A DNA stretch of 43,556 bases from Acidovorax sp. (GTDB lineage: Bacteria > Pseudomonadota > Gammaproteobacteria > Burkholderiales > Burkholderiaceae_C), in assembly GCF_016783915.1 (NCBI RefSeq), contig NZ_JADHVT010000024.1, positions 1-43,556 of the forward strand, in the 5' to 3' direction. Positions 15,710 through 25,757 of the stretch are shown here, piece after piece; the stretch's first letter is position 1, and every line of letters starts with the position of its first letter. A program made the position numbers and the translations under genes. The notes beneath the pieces were generated by a model. The model had not been told where the DNA came from, searched no databases, and saw only the letters and a list, made by a program, of their open reading frames with translations.

Positions 15710-17197
15710 ATGGCTTCCACCATCAATACCAACATCGCTTCGCTCACAGCCCAACGCAACCTGGGTATGAGCCAGACTTCTCTCAATACGTCCATTCAGC
15801 GCCTGTCGTCTGGCCTGCGCATCAACAGCGCCAAGGATGACGCTGCTGGTCTGGCGATTTCCGAGCGCTTCACCAGCCAGATCCGTGGCCTGAACCAGGC
15901 AGTTCGCAATGCCAACGACGGTATCTCCCTGGCGCAAACCGCTGAAGGCGCCTTGAAGGCTTCCGGCGACATCCTGCAACGGGTGCGTGAACTGGCTGTG
16001 CAATCGGCCAACGCCTCCAACAGCGCCGGCGACCGCCAGGCCCTGCAGCAGGAAGTGGGCCAGCTGGTGTCCGAACTGGACCGCATCTCGCAAACCACTG
16101 AATTCAACGGTTCCAAGCTGCTGGATGGCAGCTTCGGCACGCAGCAGTTCCAAGTGGGTGCCAATGCCAACCAGACCATCGTGGCTGCCACGGGCAATCT
16201 GCGCACCAGCGTGTACGGCAACAACCAGAACGTCGCCTCCAACGGCTCGGGCATTGGCGCATCGGCCACCCAGGCCACAGCAGGCACCAACGGTGTGACC
16301 ACAGGCACCGTGGCCATTAGTGGAGCACTGGGCACCGGTACGCTGACTGTGGCTGCTAGCGCCACGGCCAAGGCTACGGCCGACCAGATCAATGCCCTGA
16401 AGGCAGATACTGGTGTGACCGCCACGGCCCGTACCGAAGTGCGCCTGGGTGGTATGGCGGCTGTCGGCTCTTACTCGCTGACGCTGGAAGGTGACAACGT
16501 CGGCGCTGCACGTACCGTGTCCTTCACGTTGACCTCCGCCACCGGCACGGACCGCCTGTCGGCCGCTGTGTCCGCTATCAACGACCAGTCTGCCAAGACC
16601 GGTATCAATGCTTCTCTGAGTTCCGACGGCAGCCAGATCGTTCTGACCAATGCCACGGGTAACAACATCGTGGTGGGCGATACGGCCAATGCCAACGCGG
16701 CCAACGTAACGGTCACCGGTTACGACGCAGCTGGAGCGGCCAACGGCGGCACGACGACCCTGAGCTCTGCTGCCGCAACGGTGGAAAACGTTAACACCGG
16801 TGGCTACATCACGCTGGACTCGGAAAAGTCTTTCGCCATCACTTCAACCAGCAACCAGCTGGACAATGGTGGTTCGGCCCTGCAAACAGTGGCCAATCTG
16901 GATGTGACCACGTTCAGCAATGCCACCAATGCACTGAAGACCGTGGACTCGGCCCTGGCCTTCATCAACGGTGAGCGTGCCAAGCTGGGTGCTCTGCAAT
17001 CGCGCTTTGAAACGTCGATCAGCAACCTGCAAGTGACGTCGGAAAACCTTTCTTCCTCGCGTTCGCGTATTCTGGATGCCGACTTCGCCGCAGAAACGGC
17101 CAACCTGTCGCGTGCCCAGATCTTGCAACAGGCTGGTACGGCAATGGTGGCCCAGGCCAACCAGCTGCCCCAAGGTGTGTTGGCCCTGCTGCGTTAA
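15710..17197 (+). CDS. fliC2: Flagellin FliC (copy 2)
   Basis: This is a second filament subunit of 495 residues, highly similar to FliC1 over its whole length, including the normally variable centre. Conserved D0/D1 ends are present ([38 protein letters not shown]) and the last residues are GVLALLR. Differences from FliC1 are scattered, for example GALGTG for GYLGTG, and [14 protein letters not shown] for [13 protein letters not shown]. The central region is Thr/Ser/Asn rich. The ribosome-binding site is AGGAG, 8 bp before the ATG. A terminator follows the gene and separates it from fliD. Confidence 0.97.
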   Translation: MASTINTNIASLTAQRNLGMSQTSLNTSIQRLSSGLRINSAKDDAAGLAISERFTSQIRGLNQAVRNANDGISLAQTAEGALKASGDILQRVRELAVQSANASNSAGDRQALQQEVGQLVSELDRISQTTEFNGSKLLDGSFGTQQFQVGANANQTIVAATGNLRTSVYGNNQNVASNGSGIGASATQATAGTNGVTTGTVAISGALGTGTLTVAASATAKATADQINALKADTGVTATARTEVRLGGMAAVGSYSLTLEGDNVGAARTVSFTLTSATGTDRLSAAVSAINDQSAKTGINASLSSDGSQIVLTNATGNNIVVGDTANANAANVTVTGYDAAGAANGGTTTLSSAAATVENVNTGGYITLDSEKSFAITSTSNQLDNGGSALQTVANLDVTTFSNATNALKTVDSALAFINGERAKLGALQSRFETSISNLQVTSENLSSSRSRILDADFAAETANLSRAQILQQAGTAMVAQANQLPQGVLALLR

Positions 17198-17248
17198 GCG
17201 GCGGGCATGGCAGGCAGCCAAGGCGTTGCAGCGCCCTGGCGAACCTCA

Positions 17249-17288
17249 GGCGGCGGCAGATTTCTGTCGCCGCCCTTTGGCTTTTTGG
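17249..17288 (+). terminator. Intrinsic terminator of fliC2
   Basis: GGCGGCGGCAG (17249-17259) pairs with CTGTCGCCGCC (17264-17274) with one G-T pair and a 4-nt loop, followed by CTTTGGCTTTTTGG. It lies about 50 bp past the stop and is a typical strong terminator for a very abundant mRNA. Confidence 0.75.
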
Positions 17289-17398
17289 AAGGCGGGTGCC
17301 AGGACCGCTGGATAAGACGGGTTTCCTGGCGTGTTTACGGACGTTCTTGATCGCCGTTCGGCGCCATAATTTCCGTTGGACCAGTTCAGGAGGTTTGT

Positions 17399-18832
17399 AT
17401 GGCAACCATTTCATCCCCAGGTGTCGGCACGAATGGACTTGATGTCAAAAGCATCATCTCCCAGCTCGTCGCTCTGGAAAAAAAGCCCCTGGACACGCTC
17501 AAGCTGCAGGCGGCCACAGTCAATACCAAGATTTCCGCCTTTGGACAGATCAAGTCCTTGGTATCTACGCTGCAGGACGCAGCGGGCAAGCTCACCAGCG
17601 TGACCGGTTGGAATGGTGTGGCTACCACGTCATCCGACTCAAAATATGTTTCCGCCACTGCCGTTGGGGGCACGCTGCCCACAACGTTCAGTGTGGAGGT
17701 CCAAAGCCTTGCCAAGGCGCAGGCCACCGCGTCGGCAGCATTGCTGCCTGTAGGTGGTGCGCTTGGTGCTGGCACGCTTCGCCTCGAACTGGGCAAATGG
17801 AGTGTCGCACCCGCGTCGTTCACGCCTGGCAGCGGCCAGCCCGTCGATATCGCCATCAGCGCGAGCGACAAGCTGTCGGACGTGGCCAGCAAGATCAATG
17901 GCGCCAATGCTGGGGTAACGGCGTCGGTACTCAGTGATGCTTCGGGTGAGCGCTTGCTGCTGCGCAGTAAGAGCACTGGTGAAGAATTCGGGTTTCGCCT
18001 GAGCGTGATGGAAGGCGGTGATACGGATCCCCAGAGTGCGGGCAACACCGACGCCACTGGCCTGTCGCGCCTGGTCAACGGCTCCACGGTCACGCAGGCG
18101 GCCGCCAATGCCAAGGCCACGGTCAACGGTATTGCCGTGTCTTCGGCCACCAACACGTTTGCGTCCACGATCTCGGGCGTGACTTTCAAGGCTGAACAGG
18201 TGACGACTGCGCCTATTGAAGTCACGGTGAGCAAAGATAATTCTGCGATCCAGTCCAACATTGATGGATTCGTGAAAGCCTACAACGCCATCAACCAACT
18301 GTTACAGGATGCCACCAAGTACGACGCTGCCACCAAGTCGGCGGGGTTGTTGCAGGGCGATTCAACGGCCGTGGCCCTGCAAAGTTCCCTGCGCAACGCC
18401 ATCCAATCGGTCACCACAGGGGGCGGGGCCTTTCAGCGGCTGGCGGACATTGGTATTACTCAACAGTTGGGTGGTGATCTGGCGGTCGACTCCACCAAGC
18501 TCAACAAAGCCCTGTCCGAAAATCCTGATGATGTGAAGAACCTGTTCCGGAGCACGGGAGGTGGTTCTGCCGACGGCATTGCTGTGCAACTGAAGGCGCT
18601 GACGACCAACCTTCTGTCGAATGACGGGTTTTTCAAATCCAAGGATGCCACCTTGCAGTTGAGTCTGAAGCGCAACAGCCAAGACCAGACGCGGGTGAAT
18701 GAGAAGGTCGATGCATTTGAAAAGCGCATCACGCAGCGCTACAACGCGCTGGATACCCAGTTGAGCAGTTTGAATGGCCTGAACGCGTACATCGCCCAGC
18801 AGGTCACTGCTTGGAACAAATCAAACGGTTAA
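17399..18832 (+). CDS. fliD: Filament cap protein FliD
   Basis: FliD forms the cap at the filament tip under which flagellin folds into place. The protein has 477 residues. The N-terminal FliD domain starts MATISSPGVGTNGLDVKSII and continues as a coiled coil (LEKKPLDTLKLQAATVNTKI). The C-terminal FliD domain includes DNSAIQSNIDGFVKAYNAIN and ends FEKRITQRYNALDTQLSSLN. A perfect AGGAGG precedes the ATG. It heads the fliD-fliS-fliT group. A CGCCATAATT element about 35 bp upstream could be part of its promoter, but no full consensus is visible. Confidence 0.97.
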   Translation: MATISSPGVGTNGLDVKSIISQLVALEKKPLDTLKLQAATVNTKISAFGQIKSLVSTLQDAAGKLTSVTGWNGVATTSSDSKYVSATAVGGTLPTTFSVEVQSLAKAQATASAALLPVGGALGAGTLRLELGKWSVAPASFTPGSGQPVDIAISASDKLSDVASKINGANAGVTASVLSDASGERLLLRSKSTGEEFGFRLSVMEGGDTDPQSAGNTDATGLSRLVNGSTVTQAAANAKATVNGIAVSSATNTFASTISGVTFKAEQVTTAPIEVTVSKDNSAIQSNIDGFVKAYNAINQLLQDATKYDAATKSAGLLQGDSTAVALQSSLRNAIQSVTTGGGAFQRLADIGITQQLGGDLAVDSTKLNKALSENPDDVKNLFRSTGGGSADGIAVQLKALTTNLLSNDGFFKSKDATLQLSLKRNSQDQTRVNEKVDAFEKRITQRYNALDTQLSSLNGLNAYIAQQVTAWNKSNG

Positions 18833-18897
18833 TCAGGGGCTTTAGTTTTTCTGGCGCTAGCCGATAACTTGAGTAATACCTCGGAAGGATTGTCAGC

Positions 18898-19347
18898 ATG
18901 TTCAGCGCCTACAGCCCCCGTGCAGCCAACGCTTACCAGCGCATCAACGTAGAGACCAGCATGCACACGATCGACCAGCATCAGCTGGTCAGCCTGTTGT
19001 ATGAAGGTGTTCTCAACTCCATTGCCACAGCACGCGGCTCTATGGCTCGCGGTGATGTGCTCGGCAAGGTCAATGCCATTTCCAAGGCCATCCGAATTCT
19101 GGAAGAGGGGTTGAGCACCTCGCTCGACAAGGTCGATGGCGGTGAACTGGCGGAGAACCTGGGTGCGCTTTATGACTACTGCATCCACCGCCTTACTCTG
19201 GCCAATGCCCGCAACGACGACTCCATGATGCAAGAAGTCATGCGCCTGATCGAGCCCGTGGCCACCGGGTGGAATGAGATCAAAAAATTGGGTGCCAGTG
19301 CTGCCGAAGCATCGTCCTCGGGCCAGCCCGTGCTGGTGGAGGCATGA
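18898..19347 (+). CDS. fliS: Flagellin export chaperone FliS
   Basis: FliS binds the C-terminus of flagellin in the cytosol and delivers it to the export gate. The protein has 149 residues and is all-helical. The family N-terminus is recognisable (YSPRAANAYQRINVETSM, then HQLVSLLYEGVLNSIATARG), as is the later AENLGALYDYCIHRLTLANA. The gene lies 65 bp after fliD with a ribosome-binding site (GGAAGGA), and its stop overlaps the fliT start. Confidence 0.95.
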   Translation: MFSAYSPRAANAYQRINVETSMHTIDQHQLVSLLYEGVLNSIATARGSMARGDVLGKVNAISKAIRILEEGLSTSLDKVDGGELAENLGALYDYCIHRLTLANARNDDSMMQEVMRLIEPVATGWNEIKKLGASAAEASSSGQPVLVEA

Positions 19348-19649
19348 TCATGTCCCACATGCTGATTGACTATTACAAGGCGATTGAAGACAGCAGCGCC
19401 AAGATGCTGGAGGCTGCCAAGCTGAAGGACTGGGACGGTGTGGTGCGCTACGAAGGCGCCTGTGCCGTGCTGATTGAGCAGCTGCGCTTCAAGTCGCAAG
19501 AGCACGAGTTGCTGCCCGAGCACCGCCGTGAAAAGACCCGCATCATGCAGCGCATCTTGCGCAACGATGCGCAGATCCGCTGCCTGGCAGAGCCCTGGCT
19601 TGCGCAGTTCGAGCATCTGTTCGAGGGGCAGCCCCAGATGATGCACTGA
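19344..19649 (+). CDS. fliT: FliT-like export chaperone
   Basis: FliT-type proteins act as export chaperones for FliD and in some bacteria also regulate FlhDC. This protein has 101 residues and is predicted fully helical (LIDYYKAIEDSSAKMLEAAK; WDGVVRYEGACAVLIEQLRF). Sequence conservation in this family is low, so the call rests on size, helical character and its place directly after fliS, with ATGA overlap. An alternative ATG is at 19350. Confidence 0.85.
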   Translation: MIMSHMLIDYYKAIEDSSAKMLEAAKLKDWDGVVRYEGACAVLIEQLRFKSQEHELLPEHRREKTRIMQRILRNDAQIRCLAEPWLAQFEHLFEGQPQMMH

Positions 19650-19980
19650 GTGCGGGCAGTGCAACGCTCCTGGGCTGCTGCTGTGTGTGGCAGTGGCCTA
19701 GCGGTTAAGGGTGGTTGCTTGTTAGGGCTTGGATTGTCGGTTGAGCGGAGCACTGCGGTGATGGGCGGTACCGTCCAGTGGGATGCCAAAGTGCGCGGTA
19801 CTGAACCTGTCGCCACTTCGACCGCCAAGCGCCTCTGTATCAAAAAATGCACTAAATGTGCCTGAAGCGCTAGTGCAGCATGTCCTTGCTGCTATCGAAA
19901 ATATAGTTTCTTGTGTTGGCACAGCGCAGCGCCACACAGCTGCCCCGTTGAGAACGGGGCCTTCATACTTCACCAGCAGC
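19650..19980. other. Intergenic region between convergent fliT and fliE, with dispersed-repeat remnant
   Basis: This 331-bp gap has no supported gene. An A+T-richer stretch at about 19838-19907 (GTATCAAAAAATGC to TGCTGCTATCGAAAATATAG, with GCAGCA-TGTCCT-TGCTGC hairpin) looks like another copy of the local palindromic repeat family. A GC-rich hairpin (19942-19960) follows next to the fliE stop. Confidence 0.5.
19942..19960 (-). terminator. Hairpin downstream of fliE
   Basis: GCCCCGTT-GAG-AACGGGGC is a perfect 8-bp stem with a 3-nt loop, 20 bp past the fliE stop. There is no T-run on either strand, so it is a possible Rho-assisted or stabilising 3-prime hairpin rather than a textbook terminator. 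Confidence 0.4.
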
Positions 19981-20292
19981 TCACACCTGCATGTTCATGA
20001 TGTCGGTGTACGCCTGCACCATGCGATTGCGCACGTGCAGTGTGGCTTGAAAGCCGATTTGCGCCTTCTGGATAGCCACCATGGTCTCTTCCAGACTCAC
20101 GGAGGGGTTCTCCATTTGCACCTCCTTTTGCATCTCGGAAGACTTGTTTTGCGCGGCACTCACTGACTGCAATGCGCCCTTCAGCGCGCCGGAGAAGCCG
20201 ACTTCATTGCCCGTGGTTTGCGGCGCTGCAGCACGGCGCGCCACGCCAGCGCCCGTGAGCGGGGCGGTTGAGCTGGAGATGCGAAGGTCCAT
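19981..20292 (-). CDS. fliE: Flagellar hook-basal body complex protein FliE
   Basis: FliE joins the MS ring to the rod and is among the first exported subunits. The protein has 103 residues. It has a variable N-terminus, a family core (GFSGALKGALQSVSAAQNKS) and a conserved C-terminus (MVAIQKAQIGFQATLHVRNR, then MVQAYTDIMNMQV). The gene is transcribed away from fliF with 163 bp between them, so that space should hold divergent promoters for both early flagellar units. I could not pick out a reliable FlhDC box or sigma-54 site in it. Confidence 0.96.
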   Translation of the reverse strand: MDLRISSSTAPLTGAGVARRAAAPQTTGNEVGFSGALKGALQSVSAAQNKSSEMQKEVQMENPSVSLEETMVAIQKAQIGFQATLHVRNRMVQAYTDIMNMQV

Positions 20293-20455
20293 GGCGGTAT
20301 CCGTAGGGGAATGGCGGTATGCTGCGTATCCTAGCTACCGGCCCGGGATTCATCGCTCTGAATAGATGGCCAAACGGATGGCTTATCCAGCGAACATTTT
20401 GGGGGCGTGACCGAATAATCGAACCCACGCTAGGTCTGTTGCAGGGCCTGCTTTA

Positions 20456-22159
20456 ATGGAAAGCAAGATGTCTGCTGTTGCTGAAGTCCCTCTCAATCCG
20501 CTACCGACGCCGGCCAGCCCCAACTGGCTGCAGCGGCTGTCCGCCCTTGACAGGGCGCAGCGCATGCGGCTGGGTGCGGGCGTGGCGCTGCTGGTGGCTG
20601 CTGCCGTTGCGGCCGTCGTGATGGGGCGCCAGCCCGACTACCGGGTGCTGTTTTCCAATCTGGGCGACAAGGATGGCGGGGCCGTGGTGGCCCAGTTGTC
20701 TCAAATGAATGTGCCCTACAAGTATTCGGAGGGCGGTGGCGCCATCCTGATTCCTGCCGAGCGCGTGCATGACGTGCGCCTGCGTCTGGCTACGCAGGGC
20801 CTCCCCAAAGGCTCCGTCGCGGGTTTCGAGCTGATGGAGTCCAACAAGTTCGGGATGACGCAGTTCCAGGAGCGTCTGAACTTCCAGCGCGGGCTGGAGG
20901 GGGAGCTCACACGGTCCATCCAGGCCTTATCGTCCGTGCAAAGTGCCCGTGTGCACCTCGCGTTACCCAACCAGAACGGATTTTTCCGTGAGCAGCAAAA
21001 ACCCTCAGCCTCGGTGCTGGTGAGTCTGCACCCCGGGCGCATCCTGGACCGCGCCCAACTCGCGGGCATCGTTCACCTGGTAGCTTCCAGCGTGCCAGAG
21101 CTGGCGCCGTCTGCCGTGAGTGTGCTGGATGACACGGGCAAGCTGCTCTCCCAATCGCCCGACAGCACGGCTGGTGCTGAAATCAATGCCCAGCAGCTTT
21201 TGTATGTGCAGCAACTGGAGCAGCAGTATTCGCGCCGCATCATGGACATTCTGGAGCCCGTGGTCGGCCGCGACAACGTCAAGGCACAGGTAACGGCCGA
21301 GGTGGATTTCTCGCAGACCGAGTCCACCTCCGAGCAATTCCGCCCCAACCAGACGCCAGACTCCAGCGCCGTGCGCAGCCAGCAGGTGCTGGAAAGCCGT
21401 GGCAGCGCAACGAAGACTGCGACGGGTGTGCCTGGTGCTGTCGCCAACCAGCCTCCAGCCCCGTCGGCAGCGCCCATCAACGGCGCCAACCCAGCGCCCA
21501 ACGCGGGCGGCCAGCAGGGTACCGAGGAGCAGACCAATAAGCGTGAGTCCACCACCAATTACGAAGTGGACAAGACGGTGAAGGTGGTCCGCGGCAGCTC
21601 GGGAGCCGTCAAGCGGCTAAGTGCTGCTGTGGTGGTCAATTACCAGTCTGCAGAAGACAAGGGCAAGACCGTGACCAAGGCACTCACCCCCGAGCAGATT
21701 GAGCAGATGACCGCACTGGTGCGCGAGACCATTGGCTTCAATCGTGAGCGCGGTGATTCAGTCAACTTGATGAACACACCGTTCCAGGTCACTGCGGTGC
21801 CCACCACCGATATTCCACTTTGGAAGCAGCCTGAAGTGATGGACCTGGCCAAGACCTTTGCCTGGCCCGTGGGAGCCGTTCTGTTTGCCGCCCTGGTTCT
21901 GATGGGGTTGGTGCGTCCCGCGCTGAAGGGCCCCAAGATTGTGAAGACTGAGGCGCTGTCTGTAGCCGGTGGCCAGCTGGATGCCCTGGAGGCCGAGACC
22001 CCCGAGCGCCCGGCCCTTGCGGGTCCTGGCAAGAAGGACGAAATGCTGCCAGCCACACCGGAGCAGCTGCGGCTGGAGGAGGCGCGGGTGCTTGCGAAGG
22101 AGAACCCGGTGGCTGTAGCCAATATTCTCAAGACTTGGTTGAACGGCGAGCCCGTCTAG
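20456..22159 (+). CDS. fliF: Flagellar MS-ring protein FliF
   Basis: FliF forms the inner-membrane MS ring. The protein has 567 residues from the ATG at 20456. An ATG at 20468, four codons later, has the better ribosome-binding site (GGAAAG) and may be the true start (MSAVAEVPL). The first membrane segment is at about 38-58, followed by the periplasmic YscJ/FliF domain (YRVLFSNLGDKDGGAVVAQL, LPKGSVAGFELME). The second membrane segment is near 467-487, and the C-terminal tail that binds FliG ends AVANILKTWLNGE. It is the first gene of the fliFGHIJK operon. Confidence 0.97.
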   Translation: MESKMSAVAEVPLNPLPTPASPNWLQRLSALDRAQRMRLGAGVALLVAAAVAAVVMGRQPDYRVLFSNLGDKDGGAVVAQLSQMNVPYKYSEGGGAILIPAERVHDVRLRLATQGLPKGSVAGFELMESNKFGMTQFQERLNFQRGLEGELTRSIQALSSVQSARVHLALPNQNGFFREQQKPSASVLVSLHPGRILDRAQLAGIVHLVASSVPELAPSAVSVLDDTGKLLSQSPDSTAGAEINAQQLLYVQQLEQQYSRRIMDILEPVVGRDNVKAQVTAEVDFSQTESTSEQFRPNQTPDSSAVRSQQVLESRGSATKTATGVPGAVANQPPAPSAAPINGANPAPNAGGQQGTEEQTNKRESTTNYEVDKTVKVVRGSSGAVKRLSAAVVVNYQSAEDKGKTVTKALTPEQIEQMTALVRETIGFNRERGDSVNLMNTPFQVTAVPTTDIPLWKQPEVMDLAKTFAWPVGAVLFAALVLMGLVRPALKGPKIVKTEALSVAGGQLDALEAETPERPALAGPGKKDEMLPATPEQLRLEEARVLAKENPVAVANILKTWLNGEPV

Positions 22160-22174
22160 CCACCGATTGCACGG

Positions 22175-23179
22175 ATGACGACCATGGACGACCAAGGACT
22201 TCACGATGCCGCCATCATGCTGATGTCTCTCGGCGAAGAAGAGGCGGCGGAAGTGTTCAAGCATTTTTCGCCCAAAGAGGTGCAGAAGCTGGGCGAGACC
22301 ATCGCGCGCATGCGCTCGGTATCGCGCGAAAAGGTGGACGAGGTCATCAACAAGTTCTCCAACGCGGCTGCAGCCCAAAGCCTGCTGGTGTCCGATACCG
22401 GCAACTACGTGCGCGCCGTGCTCAAGCGTGCCCTGGGCGATGACAAGGCCGGCCTGCTGATCGACCGGATCTTGCAAGGGGGGGATGTCTCGGGCATCGA
22501 GAGCCTCAAGTGGATGGATCCGCTGTCAGTGGCGGAACTTTTGCGTAACGAGCACCCGCAGATCGTTGCTGCCATCCTGGTGCATCTGGACAGTGACCAG
22601 GCGTCGGGCATTCTCATGCACCTGACCGACCGTCAGCGCAGCGAAATCCTGTTGCGCGTGGCTACGCTCGAAGGCATCCAGCCCACGGCCCTCAAGGACC
22701 TGAACGAAGTGCTTTTCAAGGTGCTGGCGGGCGGGGACAAGATCCGCAAGAGTTCGCTGGGCGGCGTCAAGGCTGCCGCAGAGATCATCAACTTGCTGGG
22801 CGGCAACATGGACGCTGTGGTGCTCGAATCCATCCGGGGCTACGACCCCGACCTGGCGCAGAAGATCATGGACAAGATGTTCGTGTTCGAGGACGTTCTC
22901 AAGCTCGACGACAAGGCCATTCAAACGGTACTTAAGGAAGTGGCATCCGAAACCCTCATCGTGGCCCTTAAAGGAGCGGTTCCCGAACTGCGGGAAAAAT
23001 TCCTCTCCAACATGTCTTCGCGTGCTGCCGACGCGCTGCGCGAAGACCTCGAATCGCGCGGCCCGATGCGGCTGTCTGAGGTCGAGGCGCAGCAGAAGGA
23101 AATCCTCAAGACAGTGCGTCGCCTGTCTGACGAAGGCCAGATCGTGATCGGAGGCGGTGGTGATGATGCCTTCGTCTAA
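22175..23179 (+). CDS. fliG: Flagellar motor switch protein FliG
   Basis: FliG is the rotor protein that takes torque from MotA. The protein has 334 residues (an ATG three codons later is equally possible). The N-terminal domain binds FliF, the middle domain has the EHPQ motif (LLRNEHPQIVAAILVHLD), and the C-terminal domain has the charged torque helix (SSRAADALREDLESRGPM). The gene follows fliF after 15 bp and overlaps the start of fliH. Confidence 0.98.
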   Translation: MTTMDDQGLHDAAIMLMSLGEEEAAEVFKHFSPKEVQKLGETIARMRSVSREKVDEVINKFSNAAAAQSLLVSDTGNYVRAVLKRALGDDKAGLLIDRILQGGDVSGIESLKWMDPLSVAELLRNEHPQIVAAILVHLDSDQASGILMHLTDRQRSEILLRVATLEGIQPTALKDLNEVLFKVLAGGDKIRKSSLGGVKAAAEIINLLGGNMDAVVLESIRGYDPDLAQKIMDKMFVFEDVLKLDDKAIQTVLKEVASETLIVALKGAVPELREKFLSNMSSRAADALREDLESRGPMRLSEVEAQQKEILKTVRRLSDEGQIVIGGGGDDAFV

Positions 23180-23900
23180 CCAGCGGTCTTATTCGCGGTT
23201 CATTCCCAGCGAGGAGGTCGGTGACTTCAAACAATGGAAGTTTGCGGCAGTAGACGGATCCGACCTGGTGGAGCCTGATTCCGAGCCTGAGCCCGTGGCG
23301 GAGCTACCTGCCGAGTTGGATGAGGCGGCACAGCAGGCGCTTTTCCAGCAGGCCTGCGACGATGCGTATGCAGAAGGCTTTGCCCAAGGGCAGGCGCAGA
23401 CCGCTCTGGAGTGGCAGCGCCGCATGGATGAATACATTGCCCAGCAGGGGCAAGAGGCGGCGCAGCGCCTGCAGAGCGTGCTGCAGACGTTGGACGCGAG
23501 CCTGATCGACATGCAGCAGCAGATGGCCCAGCAGGTGCTCGAGCTGGCGTGCGACATCGCGCGCCAAGTGGTGCGCCAAGAGCTGTCGGTCAACCCCAAT
23601 GCCCTGCTGCCTGTGGTGCGGGAAGCCGTTGGCATGCTGGTGAGCGAGGGGCGTCCAGCTACCGTGCGGCTCAATCCGGTGGACATGGAGGCCATGGCCG
23701 TACCTCTGCGCGAGGAGATCAACGCGCCCGGTGTGCAGTGGATGGCTGATGCCGCTGTGCCTGCGGGGGGCTGCTTGGTGGAGTCGGCGGGCACGGTCGT
23801 CGATGGCAGCATCGACAAGCGATGGCAGCGTGCCATTGCGTCGCTGGGGCTGCAGTCGCCCTGGGACGACGGGGAGCGCGGGGATGGCGATGACCGTTGA
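23163..23900 (+). CDS. fliH: Flagellar export ATPase regulator FliH
   Basis: FliH binds the FliI ATPase and tethers it to the switch complex. From the ATG at 23163 the protein has 245 residues. This start is chosen because GGAGG (23150-23154) is placed 8 bp before it, whereas the in-frame GTG at 23157 would be too close. It has an acidic Glu/Pro-rich N-terminal region, a long helical part ([20 protein letters not shown]) and the FliH/YscL-type C-terminal domain ([20 protein letters not shown]). It overlaps fliG by 17 bp and fliI by 17 bp. Confidence 0.93.
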   Translation: MMPSSNQRSYSRFIPSEEVGDFKQWKFAAVDGSDLVEPDSEPEPVAELPAELDEAAQQALFQQACDDAYAEGFAQGQAQTALEWQRRMDEYIAQQGQEAAQRLQSVLQTLDASLIDMQQQMAQQVLELACDIARQVVRQELSVNPNALLPVVREAVGMLVSEGRPATVRLNPVDMEAMAVPLREEINAPGVQWMADAAVPAGGCLVESAGTVVDGSIDKRWQRAIASLGLQSPWDDGERGDGDDR

Positions 23901-25284
23901 CACAGCTTCTGCCTGGACCCGGTTCATGGACGACGCGCGCGAGCGCGTGGCCGAAGGTGCGCCGCTGGAGACGCGCGGTACGCTCACCCGGCTGACGGGC
24001 CTGGTGCTGGAGGCGGTGGGCATCCGCGTACCTGTGGGCTCGCAATGCATGGTGCAAATGCCGGGGCACGCACCGGTGTTGGCTGAGGTTGTGGGGTTTT
24101 CTGCCGACCGTGCATTTTTAATGCCGGCTGGCGACATCCATGGGCTGTCCAGTGGCGCCAGCGTGGTGCCAGCTGCGCCCTATGTCCCCATGCCCCGCTT
24201 GGGCGAACCTCCTCGGCCCGTGCAACGCGCCGGAGTGCTGCGTTTGCCGATGGGCGACGGATTGCTGGGGCGTGTGGTGGATGCCCAGGGCCTGCCTCTC
24301 GACCATGGCGGGCCGGTGCAGGACGTGGTGTCTGAACCCATGGGGCGGCGGCAGATCAATGCCATGGACCGGGACCCGGTGCGCGAGCCCTTGGATACCG
24401 GTGTGCGCGCCATCAATGCCTTGCTGACCGTAGGGCGTGGTCAGCGGCTGGGGCTGTTTGCGGGCTCTGGGGTGGGCAAGAGTGTGCTGCTGGGCATGAT
24501 GGCCCGCTATACCCGGGCCGATGTGATCGTGGTGGGGCTCATTGGCGAGCGGGGGCGCGAGGTCAAGGAGTTTGTGGAAGACATCCTGGGAGAGGAAGGC
24601 CGTGCGCGGTCGGTGGTGGTGGCGGCTCCCGCTGACGCGCCGCCCTTGTTGCGCATGCAGGGCGCGGCCTATGCCACGGCGGTAGCCGAACATTTCCGCG
24701 ACAAGGGTCAGCATGTGCTGCTGCTCATGGATTCACTCACCCGATACGCAATGGCGCAACGGGAAATCGCCTTGGCCATCGGCGAGCCGCCTGCGACCAA
24801 GGGGTATCCGCCGTCATGTTTTGCCAAACTTCCACAGCTGGTCGAGCGCAGCGGCAATGGCCTGCATGGTGTGGGCTCCATCACTGCGTTCTATACCGTG
24901 CTGTCGGAGGGCGATGATCAGCAGGATCCGATCGCGGATGCCGCGCGCGCCATTTTGGACGGGCACATTGTGTTGTCACGCGCCTTGGCAGAGACCGGGC
25001 ACTTCCCGGCCATCGATATTGAGCAATCGGCATCGCGGGTGATGCACAACGTGGTGTCGCGTGGGCATTTTGACCTGGCGCGGCGGTTTCGCGCAGTGTA
25101 TTCACGTTACCAGAAGAGCCGGGACCTGGTGCAGGTGGGGGCGTACATGAGCGGCTCTGACCCTGCGTTGGACGAGGCGATCCGCTTGCAGCCGCAGATG
25201 GCGGGTTTTCTGCAGCAGGACATGTTCGAGGCAGCCTCCATGGACCACTGCGTAGCCGCCATGGCGGCGGTGCTGGACCATTGA
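23884..25284 (+). CDS. fliI: Flagellum-specific export ATPase FliI
   Basis: FliI is the hexameric ATPase of the flagellar type III export apparatus, related to F1-ATPase beta. The protein has 466 residues from the ATG at 23884, which has GGGGAG 7 bp upstream. The frame stays open further upstream, but that region lies within fliH. Walker A is AGSGVGKS (193-200), followed by [14 protein letters not shown], the Walker B region ([19 protein letters not shown]) and the conserved SERSGNG-type loop (QLVERSGNG). It is followed after 21 bp by fliJ. Confidence 0.98.
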   Translation: MAMTVDTASAWTRFMDDARERVAEGAPLETRGTLTRLTGLVLEAVGIRVPVGSQCMVQMPGHAPVLAEVVGFSADRAFLMPAGDIHGLSSGASVVPAAPYVPMPRLGEPPRPVQRAGVLRLPMGDGLLGRVVDAQGLPLDHGGPVQDVVSEPMGRRQINAMDRDPVREPLDTGVRAINALLTVGRGQRLGLFAGSGVGKSVLLGMMARYTRADVIVVGLIGERGREVKEFVEDILGEEGRARSVVVAAPADAPPLLRMQGAAYATAVAEHFRDKGQHVLLLMDSLTRYAMAQREIALAIGEPPATKGYPPSCFAKLPQLVERSGNGLHGVGSITAFYTVLSEGDDQQDPIADAARAILDGHIVLSRALAETGHFPAIDIEQSASRVMHNVVSRGHFDLARRFRAVYSRYQKSRDLVQVGAYMSGSDPALDEAIRLQPQMAGFLQQDMFEAASMDHCVAAMAAVLDH

Positions 25285-25305
25285 CGGACGACAGGGTAAG
25301 TCGTC

Positions 25306-25755
25306 ATGTCCAACCTCAACGCCCTCTCTGTCGCAGTCGAAGTGGCCTCCCGCAAGCGGGATGACGCCCGCAAGGTGCTGCAGGACACCCTGGCTGCCGA
25401 GCAGGCGGCGCGCGCGCAGCTCGGTCAGCTGGAAGACTACGCCCGTGAAACCGAGTCCCGTTGGGGAGTGAAGGCCAACACAGCCATGCAGCCCGAAGTG
25501 ATGTACCACCACTACCAGTTCATGGACAGGCTGGGTCATGCAGCCAGCATCCAGACCGGTGTGGTGGGAGACCAGTCTGCGCGGGTGCAGGCTGCCCAGC
25601 GCGCTTTGCTGGATGCAGAGCTGCGTTTGGCGAGTTTGCGCAAGGTGGTAGACAAGCGGCGCAACGACCTGGCCCGGCAGCAACAGCGCAGGGACCAGAA
25701 ACAGACCGATGAACGCGCCGCGCTGCAGTATCGCAACGCGGGCCAGGAGAATTGA
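25306..25755 (+). CDS. fliJ: Flagellar export protein FliJ
   Basis: FliJ is a small coiled-coil stalk protein that links the FliI hexamer to FlhA. The protein has 149 residues, is rich in charged residues, Gln and Ala, and is predicted to be a long antiparallel coiled coil (RKRDDARKVLQDTLAAEQAA; ASLRKVVDKRRNDLARQQQ). The conserved Gln/Tyr region is at about 63-80 (MYHHYQFMDRLG). The gene lies between fliI and fliK as in most flagellar operons. Confidence 0.93.
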   Translation: MSNLNALSVAVEVASRKRDDARKVLQDTLAAEQAARAQLGQLEDYARETESRWGVKANTAMQPEVMYHHYQFMDRLGHAASIQTGVVGDQSARVQAAQRALLDAELRLASLRKVVDKRRNDLARQQQRRDQKQTDERAALQYRNAGQEN

Positions 25756-25757
25756 AC

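Noticed and set aside
20293-20455. FlhDC box or sigma-54 promoter between fliE and fliF
   Set aside because: No arrangement close enough to either consensus was found by eye, so none is reported although a promoter must exist here.
23731-23883. Start of fliI 51 codons upstream of the chosen ATG
   Set aside because: The extra sequence lies within fliH and does not resemble FliI; the ATG at 23884 has a good ribosome-binding site and gives the normal protein length.
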